A stretch of 64,000 nucleotides of DNA from Gaiellasilicea sp963765705 (GTDB lineage Bacteria; Actinomycetota; Thermoleophilia; Gaiellales; Gaiellaceae), in the NCBI GenBank assembly GCA_963765705.1, contig CAVXXJ010000011.1, positions 496,001-560,000 of the forward strand, read 5' to 3'. Every line of letters begins with the position of its first letter. Position 1 is the first letter of the stretch. The notes beneath the pieces were generated by a model, which made no database searches, was not told the origin of the DNA, and was given only the letters and a program-made list of their open reading frames with translations. A program made the position numbers and the translations under genes. Of this stretch, positions 35,422-45,797 are shown one piece after another.

Positions 35422-36735
35422 CTAGAAGCGGCGCCTGCCCAGTGCCGCGATCGCCAGCCCGAGCGCAAGCGAAGCCACGAAGCTCGGCAGCGTCGCGCCG
35501 ATCCCGTAGTCCGGCGGCTCCCCGAGCGCATCCGTCCACCACGACGGGCCGACCGGGTGGAGCCACTGGTAGAGCGCGAAGCCGGCGATCCAGGCCGCGA
35601 GCATCCCCCAGCGCACGGCGGGCCCCTCGAAGACGTCGCCGGCGCGGTAGTGGCGGCCGGCGGCGAGCCAGTCGGCGAGGAGGATGCCGAAGAGCGGCAC
35701 GAAGAACGACCCGAGCATGAGCAGGAAGCTCTCGTACGAGAGCAGGTCGATCGTCAGCGCGCCGAGCGTCGCCACCGCCGCGACGACCACGAGCAGCGCG
35801 CGCTGCGGCACGCGCGGCGCGAGGTTCTGGATCGAGACGGCCGTCGAGTAGACGTTCGCGAACGCCTCGTCCGTCTCGTCCACCGTGACGGCGAGCAGCG
35901 CGAGCACGGCGCCGATCCCGCCGGCGGCGACCGCTACCGGCAGCGCCGCCGGGTCGGTCACGTCGCGCGAGAAGAAGAGGACGGCGCCGAGCCCCCAGAG
36001 CCAGACGCTCGCCAGGAAGTAGCCGGCGCCCGTGCCCCAGAAGGCCGCGACGCGAGTGCGGCTGAAGCGCGTGTAGTCGGCGACGAGCGGGATCCAGGAG
36101 ACCGTGATCGCGACGACGAGATCGACTCCCTCGAGCACCGACGAGCCGCCCTCGCCACCGCGGTCCCAGAGGCCGCCGAAGCCGGACCCGTCGAGCGCCC
36201 ACCACGTCAGGTAGAGAAGCGAGGCGAGCACGGCCCAGACCGCGACCTTGCGCACGAGCTTGCGGACGAAGTCGATCGGGCCCAGCAGCGCCAGCGCGAG
36301 CGCGACGCCGCCGAAGACGAGCGTCCAGAGCCACTGGGCGCGGAAGCCGAGCAGCTCGTCCGAGAGCGCAGCCACGGCCGTCGCGATGATCAGGAGCTCG
36401 AAGATCGACCAGCCGATGCACTGGGCGGCGTTGAGGACGGTCGGGGCCCACGAGCCGCGCTGCCCGAGCGGCGCCCGCATCAGCACCATCGCCGGCACGC
36501 GCCCGTCGGCGCCGATCATCGCGGCGAGCCCGAGCATCGCGTTGCCGATCAGGCTGCCGACGAGGATCGCGAGAAACGCCTCCCGCAGGGACAGCGCCGG
36601 CACCAGGTAGGTCCCGGCCACGAGCACGAGCAGCGAGACGCCGAGATTGCCCCAGAGGAGGCCCGTGTCGAGCAGCCCGAGCACGCGCAGGCGCTCGGGG
36701 ACAGGCTCGATTCCCCAGGCGGGAGTCTCTTCCAT
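35422..36735 (-). CDS. cytX: NCS1 permease, probable hydroxymethylpyrimidine transporter
   Basis: This 437-residue membrane protein of the nucleobase:cation symporter-1 family has about twelve hydrophobic segments. NCS1 landmarks are LLWGNLGVSLLVLVAGTYLVP, NAAQCIGWSIFELLI and SWIPLVADYTRFSR. Cytosine and purine transporters share this fold. Because a thiamine-pyrophosphate riboswitch sits directly upstream, the likely cargo is the thiamine precursor HMP. I chose the ATG at 36735; the earlier ATG at 36762 lies within the riboswitch core. A GGGAGGAG Shine-Dalgarno at the riboswitch 3' edge allows translational control. Confidence 0.85.
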   Translation of the reverse strand: MEETPAWGIEPVPERLRVLGLLDTGLLWGNLGVSLLVLVAGTYLVPALSLREAFLAILVGSLIGNAMLGLAAMIGADGRVPAMVLMRAPLGQRGSWAPTVLNAAQCIGWSIFELLIIATAVAALSDELLGFRAQWLWTLVFGGVALALALLGPIDFVRKLVRKVAVWAVLASLLYLTWWALDGSGFGGLWDRGGEGGSSVLEGVDLVVAITVSWIPLVADYTRFSRTRVAAFWGTGAGYFLASVWLWGLGAVLFFSRDVTDPAALPVAVAAGGIGAVLALLAVTVDETDEAFANVYSTAVSIQNLAPRVPQRALLVVVAAVATLGALTIDLLSYESFLLMLGSFFVPLFGILLADWLAAGRHYRAGDVFEGPAVRWGMLAAWIAGFALYQWLHPVGPSWWTDALGEPPDYGIGATLPSFVASLALGLAIAALGRRRF

Positions 36736-36744
36736 CGCTGCCGC

Positions 36745-36816
36745 TCCTCCCTTCGCCGGCATTACCCGGATCAGGTCTTACGGGTGTGTTCTCAGCCTCG
36801 TCGAGGCACCCCGGTC
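36745..36816 (-). ncRNA. TPP (thi-box) riboswitch
   Basis: Read on the minus strand this contains, in order, GGGGTGCC, GGCTGAGA, ACCC, ACCTGATCCGGGTAATGCCG and GCGAAGGGA, the near-invariant elements of the thiamine-pyrophosphate aptamer. The 3' side merges into the Shine-Dalgarno of the cytX gene, so ligand binding can hide the ribosome site when thiamine is plentiful. Confidence 0.95.
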
Positions 36817-36834
36817 GCGGAACTCTAACGAGAA

Positions 36835-36856
36835 CGGGACGCCTGACGGCGTCCCG
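36835..36856. other. Perfect hairpin upstream of the riboswitch
   Basis: A 9-base perfect stem (36835-36843 with 36848-36856) with a TGAC loop lies in the 5' leader of the riboswitch transcript. It is not followed by a T tract on the minus strand; on the plus strand CTTT follows. It may stabilise the leader or stop antisense transcription. Confidence 0.45.
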
Positions 36857-36908
36857 CTTTCGTCCCCTCCCCCTTGCTGCGCGTGACCCCCGTCGCAGCA
36901 GCGCGGGC

Positions 36909-36936
36909 AGAGTACTCGCGTCCCTTCGAATGTCAA
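36909..36936 (-). promoter_or_regulatory. Sigma-70-type promoter of the riboswitch/cytX transcript
   Basis: On the minus strand a consensus TTGACA (36936-36931) and TACTCT (36914-36909) are separated by 16 bases. Transcription would start near 36902, giving a leader of about 165 bases that includes the hairpin and the riboswitch. The flanking 36920-36960 stretch is clearly AT-rich. Confidence 0.7.
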
Positions 36937-36963
36937 TTGCAAATCAGGTAAAGGTTTTTTGAA

Positions 36964-39711
<2,748 letters not shown>

Positions 39712-39767
39712 GCCTCGAATCTATCGAACGGCAACCGTTGCGGCCCGCTTCGGGCCGTTCCGGACAC

Positions 39768-39790
39768 GTCCCAGGGACAGTCCCTGGGAC
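39768..39790. repeat. REP-like double palindrome
   Basis: GTCCCAGGGAC and GTCCCTGGGAC, reverse complements of each other and each palindromic around its centre, are separated by one A. Such nested dyads are typical of dispersed intergenic repeats. Only one copy was noticed in this window. Confidence 0.6.
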
Positions 39791-39878
39791 AGGTCCGTTT
39801 CGGGCGGCGAGAGCCAAATCGAGTGCTACGGGGCGCGAATCCCGGCAGCGACCCACGCAGCTTCAGTGGTCTTGGCGC

Positions 39879-39910
39879 GAACCGGGATCTGCTTTCGCAG
39901 ATTCCGGTTC
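39879..39910. terminator. Long stem-loop after the secreted HExxH protein gene
   Basis: A 14-base stem (39879-39892 with 39897-39910, one G-T mismatch) closes a TTTC loop. GGCGC/GCGCC can extend it after an internal loop. It lies about 20 bases downstream of the minus-strand stop, in terminator position, though no T tract follows. Confidence 0.55.
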
Positions 39911-39930
39911 TGGTTGCGCCCGCAGTTGAG

Positions 39931-41307
39931 TCAGCGCAGACGGCGGAGGGGCACGGTCGTCGTCGGGCCGACGTTGCCGGCCCGGTCGACTGCCGCCACC
40001 GAGACGGCCGTGCGGAGTGTCTTGCGCGAGATCGTCACCGCGGGCTTCGCGACGAAGAACGTCCGCGCGCCGATCTTGATCCGGTAGTTGCGGAGGCCAC
40101 CGGGGTCGCGGACGGCCGGCCATGAGATCACGACTGTCTTCGGCGTCCGGCGAATCGAAACGGGGCGGAGAGCCGGAGGCCGGACCGTGTCCCGCAGCAA
40201 CCGTCCCTGCTCGTCCACGATCCCCAATCCGGGCTTGAAGCGGATCGTCGCCGGCGGGCTCAGATGCCCGACCGCGTCGGCGGCGCGCACGGAGTAGGTG
40301 ACGGCGTTGCCCACGGGGGCATCGAACAGTGCGGATGGTCGCAGCACGTCGTCGGTCAGTCGCCCGTCCTCGTACACCCAGTAGGTGACCGGCCCGACGT
40401 CGTCGCTCGAAGCACGCCACGAGAGTGAGACGACGGCCCCGCCGGGGTCGTCTCGGACGACGAGCCCGGCCGGGACCGTCGGCGCGCTCCGGTCGGGCGA
40501 GTCCAGCCGCTCGAGGAAGAGCGAGTCCTGCACGTCGGTCCAAGCGCCCGCGTGACCGTAGTAGTCGTCACGTCCGTTGTCCAGCACGTGCGTCTCGAGC
40601 CCCTCCTCCGAGAGCGAGGCGGTCATCAGGTCGGTTTCGACGTCGCAAACGTGTCCACGCCGGCGGCTGTCCTTGCACTCGTTGGGGGCGGCGGTCGTTG
40701 ACGGCGCCGAAGACGTGGAGGAGCTCGTGGACGCCGACGATCGGGCGCCGCACGTCGCTGACGGAGGAGTCGCACGCGTCGAGGTAGACGATCGCCATGT
40801 CGGACCGGCCTCCGCGCGCCCTGGCCGCAGATCTGCTCGTTGCCGGTCTGGCTCGTCGGACCGTCGTAGTAGACGAGGTAGACCTTCTCGGGCTGGTTGA
40901 AGCCGAGCGCGTCGAGCGCAGCTGGATCCCGTTGAAGGCGCCGCCGACACCACTCACCGGGCGCGACATCTCGACGTTCGTGATGTCGAGGGCGCCGAAG
41001 GCCGTCGCGCAGGTCGATCGTGATCAGGTCGAACCGGGGTGAGCGGGCAGCGTCCTGCGAGCGCCACCAGGCTTCGATCGCGGCGGCGTCGCCGACGATC
41101 CTCGGGCGCGAACTCCGCCGAACCGGTCCGGCTGACGCCGGGCGCGCGGACGTAGAGCACATGAACCGCGTAGCCGAGCGTGGCGTCGGGCAGCCGGTCG
41201 ACCGCCGACGAGTCGGTGCCGCACCATGGCATCGGCATCGATGCCTGTGCGGGCGCCGCCGCGCCGAGCGCGGCGAGCGCTGCCAGACCGATGAGCAGCC
41301 GCTTCAC
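39931..41307 (-). CDS. Secreted HExxH-motif putative metalloprotease with beta-sandwich C terminus (several frameshifts)
   Basis: Read across its frames, this is an exported protein of about 456 residues. A signal peptide (MKRLLIGLAALAALGAAAPAQA) starts at a GTG. A middle domain carries the zinc-metallopeptidase motif VHELLHVFGA near 40705. The C-terminal 230 residues are two fibronectin-III-like segments (APTVPAGLVVRDDPGGAVVSLSW, RPVSIRRTPKTVVISWPA). Frame changes occur near 41100, 40975, 40930 (here a missing base fits better), 40825 and 40680. HELLH with a following Asp suggests a metzincin-like or related site, but I cannot name the family. Confidence 0.6.
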
Positions 41308-41351
41308 GTCGCACAAGGTACTCGCAGATCCCCGGCGAAGTGTGAGAATTT

Positions 41352-42197
41352 TCAGCGGCGGAGTCGTGAGAGCGCCCGCTCGGTCCAGGATGCGCGCTCG
41401 GGGTCGAAGTGACCCGCTATCGCGTCCCGGTACGGGACCGAGATCCGCCGGGCGTACGCCGCGAAGCCCTCCTCGCGCAACGGCTTCCAGTCCTCCCGGT
41501 ACGGCGTGACCACGTGCTCGCGCCCGAGCTGCCGTGCGGAGAGCAGGAAGGCGAGTCCCATGCCGGTCGAGACCTCGAGCAGCGGCCGCCGCTCGCGCGC
41601 AGCTGTGCCGCCGGAGGCCCTCGTAGAGCCCGGCGAGCTCCTGGGGCGACGGCAGGTCGCCCGCGCTCGAGCGCAGCTCCGCGAGCGAGGCGCGCAGCTC
41701 CGCCAGCTCGAACGGCGGCAGGTCGACGAGCCTCGCGCTCGTTCCCGACGCTCCCTCGAGCGCGCCGAGCAGGTCGTCGACGGTGCCGAGCTGCGCGTCG
41801 TCCGCGAGCACGCCGGCACGCTTCAGCTCCGCGACGAGCGAGTCGAGATAGACCCGGGAGCCGTGCGAGATGTCCGACGCCGCAGCCAGCAGCCAGAGCG
41901 GCGAGAAGCCGAAGGCGGCGATCGAGCCGAGCTCGACGACGTTGCCCGCCGTCTTGCGCTTCAGCAGCTCGCCCGGCATCGGGCTCGTCGGCAGGCGCGT
42001 CGCGCTCGACGCTTCCGATCAGCTCGATCGCGATCCGGAGCAGCGTTCTTGGCGGTCGCCTCGTACAGCCGCGAGCGGCGTGCGAACCGCGGCAGCACGA
42101 CCTCGGCGGTCTCGTGCACCGCGCCGCCGAGCGCCGCGACGAGCGCCCGCAGCGCCCGTTCCGGCAGCGAAACGAGAAAGGTTCGGTCGCGCGCCAC
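41352..42197 (-). CDS. Conserved-looking protein of unknown function with hydrophobic segment (three frameshifts)
   Basis: This protein of about 280 residues, after removing three surplus bases (near 42043, 41980 and 41612), begins VARDRTFLVSLPERALRALVAALGG and contains NVVELGSIAAFGFSPLWLLAAASDISHGSRVYLDSL, a hydrophobic helix that may associate with membranes. The C-terminal half has STGMGLAFLLSARQLGREHVV. I recall similar hypothetical proteins in actinobacteria but know no function. The GTG start is 15 bases from the divergent bolA start. Confidence 0.55.
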
Positions 42198-42200
42198 GGC

Positions 42201-42206
42201 TACGAT
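42201..42206 (+). promoter_or_regulatory. Probable -10 element of a leaderless promoter (bolA)
   Basis: TACGAT stands 6 bases before the bolA ATG in a 15-base divergent gap, too short for an untranslated leader. Confidence 0.45.
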
Positions 42207-42212
42207 GATTCC

Positions 42213-42449
42213 ATGGTCGTGACCGGCACGCTCGAAACGCTCCTCCGCAACTCGTTCCCCGACGCGAGCGAGCTCGCGGTCGAGGACCGTACCGGCGGCG
42301 GCGACCACTTCCAGGTCACGATCGCCAGCGGCCGCTTCGACGGGCTCTCGCTCGTCGAGCAGCACCGGCTGGTCTACGAGGCGCTCGCCGAGCCCCTCGC
42401 CGACGGGTCGATCCACGAGCTTCGAATCAAGACGAGAGGAATCGCATGA
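42213..42449 (+). CDS. bolA: BolA-family protein
   Basis: This 78-residue protein has the BolA fold signature: TLETLLRNSFPDASELAVEDRTGGGDHFQVTIASGRFDGLSLVEQHRLVYEAL-type helix-turn with the conserved His of HFQV. BolA proteins partner with monothiol glutaredoxins through a shared iron-sulfur cluster. Here the next gene is that glutaredoxin, and the ATGA overlap couples their translation. Confidence 0.92.
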   Translation: MVVTGTLETLLRNSFPDASELAVEDRTGGGDHFQVTIASGRFDGLSLVEQHRLVYEALAEPLADGSIHELRIKTRGIA

Positions 42450-42823
42450 GCCAGCAGGCGACACAGTTGAGCCAGCAGATCAAGGAGATCATCGAGAACG
42501 AGCCGGTGAGCGTGTTCATGAAGGGCACGCCCCAGCTGATCATGTGCGGCAACTCCGACCGGGCGCTACGGGCGCTCCGCGGCGCCGGAGCCCCGGTCAC
42601 CGCCGTCGACGTGCTGCCCGATCCGCAGATTCGCCACGAGCTGTCGGCTCTGTCCGGCTGGCCGACGATCCCGCAGGTCTTCATCAAGGGCGAGCTGATC
42701 GGCGGCGCCGACATCGTCGAGGAGCTCTACGCGAGCGGCGAGCTGCAGGCAAAGCTCGACGAGGCGCTCGGAACAGAGCGTGAGCCGTCCGAGAAGACAG
42801 CGTCCGTCGTGGCGACGGTATGA
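42446..42823 (+). CDS. Monothiol glutaredoxin (Grx4 type) with CGNS instead of CGFS
   Basis: This 125-residue protein matches the Grx4 family over its length (VSVFMKGTPQLIMCGNS, WPTIPQVFIKGELIGGADIVEELYASGEL). CGFS glutaredoxins hold a shared 2Fe-2S cluster with BolA for cluster trafficking. The active-site motif is CGNS here: the Phe after Gly is replaced by Asn while the Cys and Ser remain. The start overlaps the bolA stop (ATGA), and the stop overlaps a further small reading frame (ATGA). Confidence 0.9.
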   Translation: MSQQATQLSQQIKEIIENEPVSVFMKGTPQLIMCGNSDRALRALRGAGAPVTAVDVLPDPQIRHELSALSGWPTIPQVFIKGELIGGADIVEELYASGELQAKLDEALGTEREPSEKTASVVATV

Positions 42824-42939
42824 GCGGCGTGCTGCCCGAGCCGACGCCGCCGCCGGTGCCGCCGGACCCGTCCGATCCGCTGCCGGAGCCGATTCCGCAC
42901 CCGCCGGATCCGGATCCGGGCGGTCCCAGGCCCAACTAG
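42820..42939 (+). CDS. Proline-rich 39-residue microprotein (possible)
   Basis: The ATG overlaps the glutaredoxin stop (ATGA), as between bolA and the glutaredoxin. The frame gives a 39-residue peptide, about half proline, with Glu/Asp-Pro alternation (PEPTPPPVPPDPSDPLPEP), ending in a TAG. It has no hydrophobic segment. Being third in a chain of ATGA overlaps argues that it is translated. The composition might also arise from GC-rich non-coding sequence, so the call is tentative. Confidence 0.45.
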   Translation: MSGVLPEPTPPPVPPDPSDPLPEPIPHPPDPDPGGPRPN

Positions 42940-42964
42940 ACCGCAGCCGGACGCGCAACCGAGG

Positions 42965-42992
42965 CTTAACGCGGCTCTTAATCCGCGTTAAG
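42965..42992. promoter_or_regulatory. Inverted-repeat operator upstream of the HtrA protease
   Basis: CTTAACGCGG (42965-42974) and CCGCGTTAAG (42983-42992) form a perfect 10-base inverted repeat with an 8-base spacer that itself contains CTTAA. It lies 18 bases before the ATG at 43010, with ATACAA (43002-43007) as a possible -10. No T tract follows, so an operator is more likely than a terminator. Confidence 0.6.
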
Positions 42993-43009
42993 ACCGGCTG
43001 GATACAACG

Positions 43010-44208
43010 ATGAGCGTGAACCGAGCCAACGTCGCTCGCACAGCCGGACTGGCCGCCGCATCCCTCCTCGGCGGGTTGGTCGCGCTGGGCGGAGCGGCAC
43101 TCACCGGTGACCTGGGCGGTGGCACGACCACCGTGGTGCGGACATCCCCTGTCCCCGCCGCCGCCGCCCAGGTCGCAGGCCGCAAGGCGCTCACCGTCGG
43201 CGAGATCTACTCGCGGGCAGCCCCCGGGGTCGTCCAGATCACCTCGACGGACACCAGCGTCGAGGACACGCCGAGCCTCGCTCCCGGCTTCGACCTGCCG
43301 CAGGGCCGCTCCCCGCAGGCGCTCGGCTCCGGCTTCGTGATCGACAAGGCCGGCCACATCGTCACGAACTACCACGTGATCGAGGGAGCCGACCAGATCG
43401 AGGTCAGCTTCTCCAACCAGGACACTCTGCGAGCCACGCTCGTCGGCAGCGACCCCTCCACCGACATCGCCGTCCTCCGGGTCGAGGCGAGCTCGCGCAG
43501 CCTGACGCCGCTCGTGCTCGGTGACTCGGACGCGGTTCGAGTCGGCGACCCGGTCGTCGCGATCGGCAACCCGTTCGGGCTGGCGAGGACGGCGACCGCA
43601 GGAATCGTCAGCGCCGTCCAGGAGCGAACGATCACGGCCCCGAACGGCTATCCGATCGACCACGTGATCCAGACCGACGCTCCGATCAACCCGCGGCAAC
43701 TCGGGCGGGCCGCTGCTGAACGACACGCGCCGAGGTGATCGGCGTCAACTCGCAGATCGCGCCGGCACAGGGCTCGTCCGGGAACGTCGGCATCGGCTTC
43801 GCGGTCCCGTCGAACACGGTCAAGGAGGTCGTCGCCCAGCTCGTCGCGACCGGCCGCGTCGATCGCGCGTTTCTCGGCATCGGCGGCGCCACCGTCACCG
43901 AGGAGCTCGCGCGCGTCTTCCGGCTCCCGGTCGACTCGGGCGTGCTCGTCGAAGAGGTCGGGGACGGCACCGCGGCCGCACGCGCGGGCATGAAGGAGGG
44001 CAAGACATCCAGCGTCGTCGCGGGGGAGAGCTACACGCTCGGAGGCGATCTGATCGTCGCGCTCGCGGGCAAGCGCGTCGCGTCGCTCGAGGAGCTGCGC
44101 GATGTGCTCGCGGACCACAAGCCCGGCGAGACCGTGAAGCTCCAGATCTACCGCGGCACCCGGCAGCTGACGCTCGACGTCACGCTCGGCCGGCAGCCGC
44201 CGCGCTAG
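43010..44208 (+). CDS. HtrA/DegP-like membrane-anchored serine protease with PDZ domain (two frameshifts)
   Basis: This protein of about 398 residues has one N-terminal membrane anchor (residues 11-33), a trypsin-like domain with the triad His in NYHVIEG, Asp in PSTDIAVLRV and Ser in GNSGGPLLN, and a C-terminal PDZ domain (from about residue 295, SGVLVEEVGDGTAAARAGM). It degrades or refolds damaged exported proteins. Two surplus bases near 43693 and 43729 break the frame just around the catalytic Ser, so naive reading gives two fragments. The stop shares a CTAG with the convergent patatin gene. Confidence 0.85.
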
Positions 44209-45358
44209 CCGGTCAGGAGGCCTGCTCGAGCAGGTCGAGCGCCGTGCGCCTTCAGCTCGGCATCCGCGGCCGCATAGCCGCGCGCGATCAGTGCCCGCTT
44301 CGCTCGGTCGGTCCACTCCGAATTCCCGCGAAAGCCCTGTTCGAGGCTCTCGGCGCCACCAGATCCGCGCACGGTGATCCGCTTGACGTTCCGTGGCAGC
44401 GCCGTGCGCGCGAACCGCTCCTCCACTTCGCGCGCCGCCCGCGCCCGCCGTCCCGGCCGGGCATGCTCGCCTGCGATCTTCATCAGGTCGGCGCGCAGCG
44501 CCTCGAGCTCCCGTGCTGCGTCCTCGCGCTCCTCCACGCGCCGCTCCTCCACGGCTGTGTTGTGCTGAATCGCCACCCGCATCAGCCGAATCATCATGTC
44601 GCCGAGATGGATGGGCTCGCCGCGCTGCTCGCGAGCCTCCGCCTCGTCGAGCTCGGCGATGAACGCGCGCACCGGCGGGACGGCGCGGAAACGATTCAGG
44701 CGCCGGCGCAGTCGCGCCAGCGACTCGCCGCCGAGATGCGGGTAGCTCGGGACGTAGCGGAACGCGACGACCAGTGTCCACGCCGGGCCGGTCGAGCGCG
44801 CAGGCGAGCGGGAAGTTCCGCACCCAGCCGCCGTCGGTCACGATCCGGTCTCCGACGGGCAGCGGCAGGACGACCGCGCTGACCGCTGCGGAGGCGAGCA
44901 CGGCCTGCGCCATCGTCTCCGGCGGTGTCTCGTGTCGACGAGTAGGAGAGCGCGTACGTTGCGGACTCCCGCTCGGAGACGTCGGTCGCGAAGACGACGA
45001 CCTCGATCGACGCGTCGACGAGCGCGCGCGCGAGGTCGACCGGTTCGAGCAAGCGCTCGGCGATCGTCGCGGGCAGCGCGTACTCGTGCAGCCCGTTCAG
45101 CGGCAGTCGCCAGAGCCGCTGCGGGCAGAAGATGTCGCGGGGCTGGAGGCCGAGCGCGAACTCCTCCATCTCGTCGAGCCGGTCGAGTGCCGCCATCGCC
45201 CCGGTGAGGGCTCCGGCCGACGTGCCGTAGATCGCGCCGACTTGCGGCCAGAGCGAGCTTTCGCGCAACCGTTTCAGGAAGCCGAGCTCGAGCAGGACGC
45301 CGTTCATACCGCCGCCCGAGAGCACAATTGCGACATCGCGGTCGCTCATACCGCTCAT
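44205..45358 (-). CDS. Patatin-like phospholipase (two frameshifts)
   Basis: This protein of about 383 residues has the patatin oxyanion motif SGGGMNGV at the N terminus, the nucleophile in YGTSAGALTG and the catalytic Asp in VTDGGWVRNF. Surplus bases near 44920 and 44770 shift the frame twice. The C-terminal 130 residues form a charged helical region rich in Glu and Arg. Patatins hydrolyse acyl chains from lipids. The ATG at 45358 or a second ATG at 45350 could start it. The stop overlaps the HtrA stop in the sequence CTAG. Confidence 0.8.
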
Positions 45359-45398
45359 CCTGCTCCGGAAGTCCGGACGGCGACACCCCCCATAGGTC

Positions 45399-45404
45399 TA
45401 ACCT
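45399..45404 (+). promoter_or_regulatory. Probable -10 element of a leaderless promoter (acidic protein)
   Basis: TAACCT stands 6 bases before the GTG at 45411; there is no Shine-Dalgarno sequence. Confidence 0.4.
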
Positions 45405-45410
45405 TTCGCC

Positions 45411-45797
45411 GTGGAGCCGCACGAGCCGCAGCGAGAGTCACACCGAGAGCACCAGCGCGGGTCGCTGATCTTCGACGACGAGCTGCTCGAGGAAGACGAG
45501 CAGCTCTGGACCGACGACGCGGACGACGATCACACCGGCTGGTTCTGCGTCCGCACCGATCCCTTCCCGTGCCCTGCGGCGTCGTGCACGTTCGTCGCGG
45601 TCTTCATGACCGCGGCGCACCTCGTGCTCGTGTGGGAGGAACGGGACGACCCGAATCTCCTCTGGCACGCGCAGCGGGCGATGGAGGTCGGCCGCAATCC
45701 GCGCGTGGTGCCGTTCGAGCGCAGCTTCGGGCCGAGCGCTTCGTACTACGCCTGGGAGGCGGCCGGGCGCCCCGTGCACGCTGTGCGTGGAAAGTAA
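45411..45797 (+). CDS. Acidic protein of unknown function
   Basis: This 128-residue protein has a His/Glu-rich N terminus and an acidic stretch (DDELLEEDEQLWTDDADDDHTG). A more ordered part follows with WFCVRTDPFPCPAASCTFVAVFMTAAHLVLVW, whose three cysteines might bind a metal. I do not recognise the family. Its stop overlaps the start of the following ligase by 11 bases, suggesting co-translation. Confidence 0.6.
   Translation: MEPHEPQRESHREHQRGSLIFDDELLEEDEQLWTDDADDDHTGWFCVRTDPFPCPAASCTFVAVFMTAAHLVLVWEERDDPNLLWHAQRAMEVGRNPRVVPFERSFGPSASYYAWEAAGRPVHAVRGK

Larger units (their letters stand above)
39712..39930. other. Intergenic region rich in palindromes
   Basis: This 219-base gap lies downstream of a minus-strand secreted protein gene and upstream of acnA. 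It holds GCAACCGTTGC (39731-39741), a 7-base hairpin (39741-39757), a REP-like double palindrome (39768-39790) and a long stem-loop (39879-39910). No gene is supported. The acnA promoter must also be here. Confidence 0.6.

Noticed and set aside
36835..36856. Hairpin before the riboswitch as a transcription terminator of cytX
   Set aside because: It lies upstream of the aptamer and has no T tract on that strand, so it cannot be the expression platform.
43680..43740. Programmed frameshift at the HtrA catalytic serine as a way to make an inactive form
   Set aside because: The same single-base surplus appears in over twenty unrelated genes with no slippery sequence or downstream structure in common, so an artefact is more likely.
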